From: Herpetosiphonaceae bacterium
Lineage (GTDB): Bacteria > Chloroflexota > Chloroflexia > Chloroflexales > Herpetosiphonaceae
Direction: 5' to 3'
DNA: 33,948 bases
Assembly (NCBI GenBank): GCA_013538855.1
Contig: JABXJS010000090.1
Coordinates: forward strand, 1 to 33,948
In this document: positions 6,397 through 13,481 of the stretch, in pieces
Layout: every line of letters starts with the position of its first letter
Position numbering within the stretch: the stretch's first letter is position 1
Translations under genes and position numbers: made by a program
Notes under the pieces: generated by a model
What the model saw: the letters and a program-made list of their open reading frames with translations, nothing else
Told to the model about the DNA's origin: nothing
The model's database searches: none

Positions 6397-8045
6397 TCCA
6401 CGCCCTCGTTGACCTTGTCGAGAATAATCTGGTCGATCACCCACTCCACTGGCGCTTTGTCATCGGTGAAGACCCGCGACTCGCTGCTTGGGTCCCAGCG
6501 GCGCAGCGGCAGCTTGCGGCTGTTGCTGTCGAGCGCTTGCTGCATCACGTGGCGCAGCACTGGGTTGTCCATGCGCGCGAGGTTGGCCTCGAAGTTGGCG
6601 ATGCCATCGCCGACGCTCGCGGGCACGCCGATGATCATGGTGTTGAAGTTGTTGGGCACGTCGATCATATACACCTGCGCGAAGACGCTGCTCATGGTGC
6701 TGGCGAGCACGTTGGCCAGCCGATAGTCGCTGCCCGGCTTGCCCGCGTTGACCACCGCCACGCCGCCAGGGTTCAGGTGGTCGCGCACGGTCTCGAAGAA
6801 CTCTTTAGTGGTGAGGTGAAAGGGGATGTAGGGCTGCTTGTAGGCGTCCATGCCGATGATGTCGTACTTGCGGTCGGTCTTGGCGAAGTAGACGCGCCCA
6901 TCGGCGATATGGGTGACAAAGTTGGGGAACTCCGGCGTCTCGTTGCGTGCGTGGTAGTAGTCCACATCGTGCATGGCGAAGTACTCGCGGCCTAGCTCAG
7001 CGATGCGTGGGTCGATCTCGACGCCATCGACCACGGCATCGCTGCCGTAGAGCGCCAGGAACTGCTTGGGCACCGATCCTGCCGCCGATCCGACCATGGC
7101 CATGCTGTTGATCGTCTGTGGGTCGCGGTTGGGATAGATGTACGGCGCGACAGCGTAGAAGTCCCACGGGCCGCCGGTCAGCAGGTCGGCCGGATTGTTG
7201 GTCTGGGCGAATTTCGGATAGTAGATCGAGTGGATGGCCTGGCCCTCGTTGAGCACCAGCCCGATCATCTGGCCCTGCGCGCCCTGGTCGCGCTCGACGA
7301 CCTGGATGTAGTTGTAGGCCGAGTCGTCTTCGAGGATCAGGCTACAGCCTGAGCAGTCGGCCACTTTGATCGGGCCAGAGGGCGGGAAGATGGCGATGAT
7401 GATGATCGCGATCAGCGCCACGCTGGCGATGGCCACCGCCGTGCGCCGCCGCTCCATCCACAGGCCGGGGATGGCGATCAGCAGCAGGCCAGCGGCGAAG
7501 ATGTAGATTGTCAGCGCCGTGCCGACCAGCGGGATCAGCAGCAGCACCGGCAGGAAGGTGCCGATGATCGAGCCGAGCGTCGAGATCGCGTAGAGGTTGC
7601 CGGCCGCCTTGCCCGCCGCCTCGGTGTCGCGGATGGCGAGGCGAATCGCAAACGGGCTGACCATGCCCAGCAGCGTCACCGGCACCGAGAACAGCGCCAG
7701 CACGCCGAGCAGCGAGCCAAGAAACACGCCGACCGAGTAGCTTGAAAAGGCCGACAGCGACCAGTGCAGGATGGGCTGCGACAGCAGCGGAATCAGCGCC
7801 GCAAACCCGCCAGCCACCGCGATCAGCGTGCACAGCAGCCCGAGCTGCGGCCGTCGATCGGCGATGCGCCCGCCCAAGGTGTAGCCCGCCGTCAGGTACA
7901 GCAGCGTCAGACCAATCACATTGGCCCAGATCAGCTGCGAGGTGCCGAAGTACGGCGCAAGCAGCCGTGAGGCGGTTAGCTCAATTCCGAGTGTGCAGAT
8001 GCCTGCGCCAAACACAAGCAGCATCAAGTAACGTAGTGAACGCAT
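6393..8045 (-). CDS. Fused membrane domain and spermidine-synthase-like protein
   Basis: At 550 aa the protein has two parts. Residues 1-220 carry about seven membrane helices (start MRSLRYLMLLVFGAGICTLG, then ELTASRLLAPYFGTSQLIWA). Residues 225-550 form a spermidine-synthase-type Rossmann domain. It includes MVGSAAGSVPKQF in the motif I position, DGVEIDPRIAELGREYF with the acidic ligand, and HIADGRVYFAKTDRKYDIIGMDAY. Members of this fused family are widespread in bacteria, and true polyamine synthesis has rarely been shown. The usual motif I glycine pattern GGGDG is replaced by VGSAAG, so aminopropyl transfer should not be assumed. It heads a coupled three-gene set and lies 75 nt downstream of the YggT gene. 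Confidence 0.9.
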   Translation of the reverse strand: MRSLRYLMLLVFGAGICTLGIELTASRLLAPYFGTSQLIWANVIGLTLLYLTAGYTLGGRIADRRPQLGLLCTLIAVAGGFAALIPLLSQPILHWSLSAFSSYSVGVFLGSLLGVLALFSVPVTLLGMVSPFAIRLAIRDTEAAGKAAGNLYAISTLGSIIGTFLPVLLLIPLVGTALTIYIFAAGLLLIAIPGLWMERRRTAVAIASVALIAIIIIAIFPPSGPIKVADCSGCSLILEDDSAYNYIQVVERDQGAQGQMIGLVLNEGQAIHSIYYPKFAQTNNPADLLTGGPWDFYAVAPYIYPNRDPQTINSMAMVGSAAGSVPKQFLALYGSDAVVDGVEIDPRIAELGREYFAMHDVDYYHARNETPEFPNFVTHIADGRVYFAKTDRKYDIIGMDAYKQPYIPFHLTTKEFFETVRDHLNPGGVAVVNAGKPGSDYRLANVLASTMSSVFAQVYMIDVPNNFNTMIIGVPASVGDGIANFEANLARMDNPVLRHVMQQALDSNSRKLPLRRWDPSSESRVFTDDKAPVEWVIDQIILDKVNEGVE

Positions 8046-8120
8046 GGATTCTTTCCCATAACGACGCCGCGAGCGGCGCGCTTTGGCGTGCTCACGGCGC
8101 AGATTGTTGTATGTGTCTGC

Positions 8121-8375
8121 CTAAACTACAACGCTGCCGACGATCGCCTGCAGCACCGCCAGCAGAATCAGAGCGACCATTGGCGCGAAGTCGAACATGC
8201 CCGCCGATGGTAAAATGCGCCGAATCGGCCCGATAATCGGCTCGGTAATGTCGCGCAGGAAGCGCGAGATCGCATACGAGTTCTGGGGATCGACCCACGA
8301 GACAATCACACGGCCGAGGATGGCTAGCTCCAGCACAAAGATTAGGTTGCTTAGAAAGCTTACGAGGAAATTCAT
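8121..8375 (-). CDS. YggT-family membrane protein
   Basis: The 84-aa protein has two membrane segments (FLSNLIFVLELAILGRVIVSW and PMVALILLAVLQAIVGSVV) flanking the conserved YggT core: SWVDPQNSYAISRFLRDITE followed by PIIGPIRRILP. The family is found in most bacteria, often with cell-division or SepF genes, and its exact function is unclear. The ATG at 8375 was chosen because it begins the conserved MNFLVSFLSNL. The longer frame from 8432 adds an unlikely soluble leader. AGTATA at 8410-8415 gives a minus-strand TATACT that may be its -10 box. The spermidine-synthase-like gene follows 75 nt later. Confidence 0.92.
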   Translation of the reverse strand: MNFLVSFLSNLIFVLELAILGRVIVSWVDPQNSYAISRFLRDITEPIIGPIRRILPSAGMFDFAPMVALILLAVLQAIVGSVVV

Positions 8376-8476
8376 TCGGAACCCCGTTGCTGAGTTAAGA
8401 TCTGCTTCAAGTATACCATAGGACGCTCGCACCGTTCAGTTTGACGCACGCCTGCGCCTGCTGGCGCGCAGCCCAC

Positions 8477-8505
8477 AAAAAAGACCGCGAGACCCACTCG
8501 CGGTC
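8477..8505 (-). terminator. Rho-independent terminator of the STAS-like gene
   Basis: On the minus strand GACCGCGAG pairs with CTCGCGGTC (8483-8491 with 8497-8505) over a 5-nt loop and is followed by six T residues (8477-8482). This is the clearest intrinsic terminator in the window. Confidence 0.9.
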
Positions 8506-8518
8506 CGGCGCGGCGACC

Positions 8519-8914
8519 TCAGGCCGCCTGCTGTCTGCGCTGGAGGTGGCGCAGCCACTGCTCGGCGCGCTGGCGCGAGCGAAAGACGCGCATCGGCATG
8601 CTGCTCTGGTTGAGCGAGACATAGAACATGCCGAGCACTTGGCTCATCAGCGAGCCGACCACAATCGCCAGCGCGGCCATCTCCACGCCAGAGACACCAG
8701 TGTAGATGTCGCGGGCATCAAGGTTGACTGTCTTGACGGCGCTCATGTCGAGGCCGATCAGCACGCTGCGGCCATAGCTCAGCTCCTCGAGCACGCACAT
8801 GTTGTCGAGCGCATCCTCGCGCGTCTCGACTGCGCCTGGGTGCGATGTGATCCAAATTGTGTCGTCTGGATGCAGCGTGATGGTTGCGGTGCGGGTTGTC
8901 CGTTGCGTATGCAT
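8519..8914 (-). CDS. SpoIIAA/STAS-like small protein (DUF7793-like)
   Basis: The protein has 131 aa with no signal or membrane segment. Residues 12-60 form alternating strands and helices, with a strand ending GRSVLIGLDMSAVKTVNLDARDIY, which looks like the strand-loop of a SpoIIAA/STAS fold. Then come AALAIVVGSLMSQVLGMFYVSLN and the C-terminal MPMRVFRSRQRAEQWL, both typical of small STAS-related proteins in environmental bacteria. No serine at the usual phosphorylation position is obvious, so anti-sigma antagonism is only a possibility. The ATG follows AGAGGA at good spacing. The gene stands alone and ends in a strong terminator. The gap to 9096 separates it from a divergent kinase gene. Confidence 0.78.
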   Translation of the reverse strand: MHTQRTTRTATITLHPDDTIWITSHPGAVETREDALDNMCVLEELSYGRSVLIGLDMSAVKTVNLDARDIYTGVSGVEMAALAIVVGSLMSQVLGMFYVSLNQSSMPMRVFRSRQRAEQWLRHLQRRQQAA

Positions 8915-9060
8915 GGTAGTCCTCTAGCTCAAGAAAAAGTGCTGGCGGCGGCCATGCGCGCTAGCTGTCACAGCCTGCCGCTATCCTGAGTCCATGCAAG
9001 CTGCGTTCCTTGGCTGCGCCTGCGCACTAGCATATCTGTGCGTGTTGGGCGCGCTTTGGG

Positions 9061-9066
9061 TATAAT
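9061..9066 (+). promoter_or_regulatory. TATAAT -10 element for the deoxynucleoside kinase operon
   Basis: A perfect TATAAT lies 30 nt before the kinase start. No good -35 is present at 16-18 nt; TTGGGC at 9045-9050 is too close. Confidence 0.45.
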
Positions 9067-9095
9067 GCTGCCTGGTCAAACGGAAAGGGTTTACG

Positions 9096-9770
9096 ATGAA
9101 TCACGCATTTTTTGGTCAGCACCTCTACGTCAGCGTCGCCGGCAATATTGGCGTCGGCAAGAGCACGCTGGTCGAGGCGCTGGCCGCCGGCTTTGGCTGG
9201 CAGCCCTACTATGAGCTTGTCGCCGAGCACCCCTACCTCGACGACTTCTACGCCGATAAGCACCGCTGGGGCTTTCACTCGCAGATGTGGTTTCTGGCCC
9301 AGCGCTTCGAGCAGCAGCTCGAGATCGCCGACACGCCCATCGCGGTGGTGCAGGATCGCTCGATCTACGAGGACTACGAGGTCTTTGCCAAGGGCCTGCT
9401 GGAGCAGGGCATCCTTTCGCACCGCGACTTTCGCACCTACCGCAAGCTCTATCAGGCGCTCATCCACTCCACCACGCCGCCCTCGCTGCTGGTCTACCTG
9501 CGCGCGGCGGTGCCCACGCTGCTCTCGCGCATCAAAAAGCGCGCCCGCCCGAGCGAGCTGGAGATCGGCGCCGATTACCTGAGCCGCCTCAATCAGCGCT
9601 ACGATGACTGGCTGCGCCGCTTCGAGCTGTGCCCGGTGCTGACCATCGAGACCGACAACCTCGATGTGGTGCAGAACGACGAGCACCGCCAGCAGGTGCT
9701 CGATACCATCGGCCAGGCCGTCGGCCAGCGCCTGCGCGTGCAGTACCGCCTGCCGCTCAACGGCGGCTAG
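9096..9770 (+). CDS. Deoxynucleoside kinase
   Basis: The 224-aa P-loop kinase phosphorylates deoxynucleosides with ATP in the salvage pathway. The P-loop GNIGVGKST is at residues 16-24. The acidic substrate region is YELVAEHPYLDDFY (39-52), the DRS motif is QDRSIYEDYEVF (86-97) and the LID arginines lie in RIKKRARPSELE (145-156). This is the dCK/dGK-type family, and sequence alone does not show which base it prefers. The ribosome site is the weak GGAAAGGG. A DUF2721 membrane protein gene follows after 9 nt, with its Shine-Dalgarno overlapping the kinase stop, so the two are co-transcribed. Confidence 0.95.
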   Translation: MNHAFFGQHLYVSVAGNIGVGKSTLVEALAAGFGWQPYYELVAEHPYLDDFYADKHRWGFHSQMWFLAQRFEQQLEIADTPIAVVQDRSIYEDYEVFAKGLLEQGILSHRDFRTYRKLYQALIHSTTPPSLLVYLRAAVPTLLSRIKKRARPSELEIGADYLSRLNQRYDDWLRRFELCPVLTIETDNLDVVQNDEHRQQVLDTIGQAVGQRLRVQYRLPLNGG

Positions 9771-9779
9771 GAGCGCACG

Positions 9780-10190
9780 ATGGAGCTAACATTGACCACG
9801 CCGGCGCTGCTGTTTCCAGCCATCTCGCTGCTGCTGCTGGCCTACACTAACCGCTTCCTGGCCCTGGCTACGCTGGTGCGCTCACTCCACGAGCGCTACC
9901 AGCAGCAGCCCGACGATCTCGTCGTGGCCCAGATCGCCAACCTGCGCTATCGCATTCGCCTCATCCGCGCGATGCAGGTCTTTGGCGTCACGAGCTTTTT
10001 TCTGTGCGTCCTGTGTATGTTCGGCCTGTTCGCCGGCTGGGCCGCTGTCAGCACCTACATCTTCGGCACCAGCCTGATCCTGCTGATGCTCTCGCTGGCG
10101 CTCTCGGTGCTGGAGGTGAGCGTGTCCGTCGATGCGCTCAACTACCAGCTCCACGACATCGAGGTCACCCGCTCGCGCCGCCCGCGCTGA
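9780..10190 (+). CDS. DUF2721 membrane protein
   Basis: The 136-aa protein has an N-terminal hydrophobic segment with the family signature LLFPAISLLLLAYTNRFL, then ATLVRSLHERYQQQP. Two further membrane helices follow (MQVFGVTSFFLCVLCMFGLF and STYIFGTSLILLMLSLALSV), separated by the basic RYRIRLIRA. The function of DUF2721 is not known. TAGGAG overlaps the stop of the kinase gene and sets the ATG at 9780. Nothing beyond co-transcription links it to nucleoside salvage. The gene is followed by an 873-bp gap. Confidence 0.9.
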   Translation: MELTLTTPALLFPAISLLLLAYTNRFLALATLVRSLHERYQQQPDDLVVAQIANLRYRIRLIRAMQVFGVTSFFLCVLCMFGLFAGWAAVSTYIFGTSLILLMLSLALSVLEVSVSVDALNYQLHDIEVTRSRRPR

Positions 10191-10461
10191 TAGTCGCCCA
10201 GCCGTCGCTGCTCCTGCAAAGCAGTTGGCGCTGGCAGGCGTCAGCGCGTGCGCCGGGCAGCGGCGCTGCTGAAGGCAGGCGAGCGCGTGCGGGGAGCGTG
10301 CGCATGCGTGGTGGCTGGCGCTGGCTGTGGCGGGATCAGGGGCCAGTGTGTGGCTGGCTGGCGCGTAGCTATGTTAATGAATCGACCGTGGTTGATGACC
10401 CAGCTCAGCCAGCAGGGCCAGGCTGCGCATACACGCTCGCTATGCCGCGGGCGACCTGAAG

Positions 10462-10478
10462 CGCGGTCGGACCAGCTC
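10462..10478 (+). repeat. Dispersed 17-bp element, copy 1
   Basis: CGCGGTCGGACCAGCTC occurs here, inverted at 22393-22409 and again at 33707-33723. All three copies are in non-coding gaps. Confidence 0.75.
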
Positions 10479-10686
10479 TCGCCGCCGCCTTGGGGCCACC
10501 AGCCATGCTGTGGTTTGGCGCTTTCGTGTTGCCGGGGCCTGGTGCGCTGTAGGTGTATGGCGATCCACAGCTGGCGTCGTTGGCCCCGCAGACAGCGCTA
10601 GCTGCGGTTTGCTGCTTCTGCGCTCTTGGCGGCAGGCGGCGGCTGTGCTGCCTGCGTCGATTCGAGCGAGCGGCGCTGGGCGAAGT

Positions 10687-10817
10687 GCGGTCGGATCAGC
10701 GCGCTGAGCCAGCCGCGCTCGCGCCGTGAGCTATGGCTGGCAGCGGGGCGGCAGGCGGGGCTGCGGGCGGCGGCGGCGTGGCGGCACAGGGCCGGGTGGA
10801 CATTCAGCACCCGCAGC
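10687..10817 (+). repeat. Diverged long copy of the dispersed element
   Basis: It begins with GCGGTCGGATCAGC and continues with GAGCTATGGCT (10728-10738). It ends with a 20-nt box (10798-10817), GGACATTC then two variable bases then ACCCGCAGC, that matches the minus strand at 22270-22289 at 18 of 20 positions. The order and spacing of the three boxes match the other copy to within about 8 nt. Confidence 0.6.
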
Positions 10818-10919
10818 CCGGTGGCGGCACGGGCTGAGCGTGGGCCTGGCACCAGCGCAGGCGCTTGGCTGAGCCGGTGCCGCCCGCAGCGGGGCTGTAC
10901 TGATCCATCCGCAGTCCAT

Positions 10920-10935
10920 CCACGGGCTAGCCCGT
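10920..10935. repeat. 16-bp perfect palindrome
   Basis: CACGGGCTAGCCCGTG is fully self-complementary. It may be a binding site or a cruciform and could contribute to ending transcription. No gene borders it directly. Confidence 0.5.
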
Positions 10936-11063
10936 GAGTACCCGCGGCTGCCAGCGCAGATTTGTGGGCAGAGCTGCTGCCAAGGCGCTGACGCAGCATG
11001 TTCCCAAGCTCCAGCGCGGCAGTGTCTCAAGCGGTGCCTGCTTGCCGCCCTGCGCTCAGCGCC

Positions 11064-12467
11064 TTAGTCTGACGCAAGCTCAGCGAGCAGCTCCTGGAGC
11101 GCTGTGCAGGCGATGTCGACGTCGGCGCTGGTTGTGCGCCAGTTGCTGAAGGCGGCGCGGATGCCGGGCGTGCCCTGGTAGACCGTCGGCGTCATAAAGA
11201 CGCGCCCGTCGGCCTGGAGCCGCGCGAGCAGGTCGGCGATCTCCTGCGTCGTGGTTGGGCGCGCGAGGCTGAAGCAGACGATGTTGAGGCGCACAGGGGC
11301 GAGCAGCTGCAGCGCGGGCATGGCCTCAATCTGCGCGCCGAACTGCTGCGCCAGATCGCAGGTGGTCTCGATGATCTGCTGATAGCCAGCGCGGCCATAG
11401 GCCAGCAGGCTCATCCACACCGGCAGCGCGCGCATGCGCCGCGAGTTCTCCGGCCCGAGGTGCACAAAGCTTGGCGGGTCGCCGATGGCCCCCAGGTAGG
11501 CGGCGCTGTTCTGGAAGGTGGCGAGCTGCATATCGCGGTGGCGGGTGAAGAGCATGGCCGCGTCGTAGGGCACATTGAGCCACTTGTGCGCGTCGATGGT
11601 GATGCTGTCGGCGCGCTCTAGCCCGGCCAGCCGCTCGCGGTAGCGCGGTGAGCAGGCCGCGCAGCCGCCGAAGGCCGCATCGACGTGCAGCCAGAACAGG
11701 AATTCATTGCGCAGCGCGGCGATGGCGGCGAGGTCGTCGAAGTCGCCGCTGTTGACGGTGCCAGCGTTGGCGACCACGATGCATGGCGCGCCGTCGAGCT
11801 GCTCCAAGGCCATGCGTAGCGCGGCCACATCGACGGCCTCGCGGTTGTCAGGCAGCGTGGTCACTGGTCGCAGAGCTGCGCGCCCCAGGCCGATCATGGC
11901 CAGGGACTTGAACACGCTGCTGTGGGCGTGGCCGCTGAGCACCGTGATCGGCGGCGCGGCGCTGATTCCGGCGTTGGCGATGCTGACGCCGTGCTGCTGG
12001 CCGACCCACTCGCGGCCACAGGCCAGCCCGACCATATTGGCCACCGTTGCGCCAGTCACAAAGATGCCCGCGAAGCTCTCTGGCAGCCCAAACAGCTCGC
12101 GCAGCCAGGCCAGCGCCTCAAACTCTATGTCGGGCGCAGGCGAGTAGGCGGCGTCGGCGAGGTTGAGGTCGTAGGCGCTGACCAGCCAGTCGGCGGCGAC
12201 GGCGGCGGGCGTGCTGCCGCCGGTGACAAAGCCCCAGAAGCGCGGCCCGTTGCTGGCGGGCATGTGGTCGCCAAAGCGCGCTTGAAAGGTGGTCAGGGCC
12301 TGGGCGGCCCCAAGGCCCTGCGCAGGCAGCGCGGGGGTGGGCTGTGGCGTGTAGGCGCTGGCTGGCGGGCGCTGCTCAAGTGCGCGCAGGTAGTCCTGGG
12401 CCAGGGTGACGGCCTGCTGGAGCACAGCGGCGAAGTGCTCGTGATCGTAGGCGAGTGCTGTATTCAT
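11064..12467 (-). CDS. PLP-dependent group II decarboxylase
   Basis: The 467-aa protein is a fold-type I pyridoxal-phosphate decarboxylase of the aromatic-L-amino-acid/glutamate/diaminobutyrate group. The cofactor-stacking histidine is in LSGHAHSSVFKS (His182), the pyridine-nitrogen aspartate is in HVDAAFGG (Asp263) and the Schiff-base lysine is in IDAHKWLNVPYD (Lys295). The substrate is not readable from the motifs; aromatic amino acids are plausible. Its start lies 2 nt after the tautomerase stop, so the two form one operon with the tautomerase first. Length is normal for the group. No clear terminator follows; the 873-bp gap begins directly after the stop. Confidence 0.92.
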   Translation of the reverse strand: MNTALAYDHEHFAAVLQQAVTLAQDYLRALEQRPPASAYTPQPTPALPAQGLGAAQALTTFQARFGDHMPASNGPRFWGFVTGGSTPAAVAADWLVSAYDLNLADAAYSPAPDIEFEALAWLRELFGLPESFAGIFVTGATVANMVGLACGREWVGQQHGVSIANAGISAAPPITVLSGHAHSSVFKSLAMIGLGRAALRPVTTLPDNREAVDVAALRMALEQLDGAPCIVVANAGTVNSGDFDDLAAIAALRNEFLFWLHVDAAFGGCAACSPRYRERLAGLERADSITIDAHKWLNVPYDAAMLFTRHRDMQLATFQNSAAYLGAIGDPPSFVHLGPENSRRMRALPVWMSLLAYGRAGYQQIIETTCDLAQQFGAQIEAMPALQLLAPVRLNIVCFSLARPTTTQEIADLLARLQADGRVFMTPTVYQGTPGIRAAFSNWRTTSADVDIACTALQELLAELASD

Positions 12468-12469
12468 GG

Positions 12470-12856
12470 CTACTCCGTGGCGTACTGGGCCTGGCCCAGC
12501 CCGAATGACCAGTTTTCCTTGGGCACCTCGATCAGGTTGATCAGGATATTGGCTGGATCGACGTTGGCGCTGGTGGCCAGCAGCTCGGCGATGCGGGCGT
12601 AGAGCGCGCGCTTCTGGGCCACGCTGCGGCCCTGGTTGAGCGTAATCTGCACAAACACCAGCGCCGCCGAGCGCTGGATGCCGAGATAGTGTAGGTCGGC
12701 GATCAGCTCGCTGCTGGGGTGGGCCGTGAGCACCTGAAAGCGGTCATCGGCGGGGATGTTGACCGTCTCGACCATGGCCTGGTGCACGCTGTCGGCGATG
12801 GCCTGGCGCGCGGGCTGGCCGAAGCTGGCGGCGAGATCAATCCGCACAAGCGGCAT
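12470..12856 (-). CDS. Tautomerase-family protein (4-oxalocrotonate tautomerase superfamily)
   Basis: The 128-aa protein starts MPLVRIDL, so removal of Met would expose the catalytic N-terminal Pro of the tautomerase superfamily. Family features include QAIADSVHQAMVETVNIPADD, DLHYLGIQRSAALVFVQITL, LNQGRSVAQKRALYARIA and PKENWSFGLGQAQ at the C-terminus. This matches the longer tautomerase subgroup of about 125-130 aa. The ATG at 12856 is fixed by GGAGG 8-9 nt upstream and by the need for Pro2; the longer frame to 12979 is not used. It is first in an operon with the PLP decarboxylase. The substrate is unknown. Confidence 0.92.
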   Translation of the reverse strand: MPLVRIDLAASFGQPARQAIADSVHQAMVETVNIPADDRFQVLTAHPSSELIADLHYLGIQRSAALVFVQITLNQGRSVAQKRALYARIAELLATSANVDPANILINLIEVPKENWSFGLGQAQYATE

Positions 12857-13481
12857 ACGCAACCTCCGATCATCAAAAAAGAGTACCGCCCCACAGTACC
12901 GCGAACAGCGGCGCATGGCAACTCTGGCGGCTGCAGGCAGCGCAGACTGAGCTGGAGCATGTGCTGTGCTAGCAGTCACTATAACCCTGATTTGCTACTG
13001 TATAGTGTGGTCTAGCTCTATTTAAGTTGATCTTCGGTCTGTTTAATTTTGTACGTGCGCCAGTGGCAGTGTGCGCCTCGTTATTGCCTGATTGCAGGCA
13101 TAGAGCGCGTGATTTAAGCTGAATTCCATACATTTTTATCGTTTGGCGATATTTCCTGCCGGTGACATGCAAAGATACACATGATTGTATTTAACGCGTA
13201 GTTAATGCTATGCTGCTAGTGTTCACGTTGCCGTTGTTGTGCGCAACAGCGGATGGACTACAAAGACACACCGTATCGTCAACTGGCCTAGGGTTCTGCA
13301 CTTACGAGCACCACATGCTTGCAGCGCTAGAGCCGAGGGCGTGCTACATCCACCAACTACTCTGATCGGTCGCTAGCATTGTCATTGTACGCGGCTTTTT
13401 TGCCATACCTACCTGGATCATCTGCTCGCTTATGCGTCTTCTCTTCAGTTCATGGCCTGCTGAATTTCTAGGAGCAGTTGT
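12857..13481. other. 625-bp divergent control region
   Basis: The gap lies between the tautomerase operon (minus) and the PAS-STAS sensor (plus). Bases 12960-13220 are noticeably AT-richer than the window average. It contains an inverted repeat with one mismatch (CCGTTGTTG / CAACAGCGG) near 13231-13253. TTGTAT and TATGCT, 18 nt apart near 13185-13215, are weak promoter-like boxes. I see no credible gene; a 67-aa minus-strand frame (12969-13172) has no ribosome site. Confidence 0.55.

Larger units (their letters stand above)
10191..11063. other. 873-bp non-coding gap with dispersed repeat copies
   Basis: Open frames exist on both strands because of the high GC content, but none has a ribosome site or protein-like composition. 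The gap contains one exact copy of a 17-bp element (10462-10478) and a second, diverged and longer copy (10687-10817) related to the 22270-22409 region. It also contains a perfect palindrome CACGGGCTAGCCCGTG (10920-10935). The decarboxylase gene ends at its right edge on the minus strand. Confidence 0.6.

Noticed and set aside
8519-9770. Defence island or toxin-antitoxin pair formed by the STAS-like gene and kinase
   Set aside because: The genes are divergent with separate signals and belong to ordinary sensor and salvage families.
10598-10999. 133-aa minus-strand frame in the 873-bp gap
   Set aside because: No ribosome site, Ser/Ala/Arg-rich random-like composition, and it overlaps the repeat copy.
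12969-13172. 67-aa minus-strand frame in the AT-rich divergent region
   Set aside because: No ribosome site and no recognisable motif; more likely control DNA.
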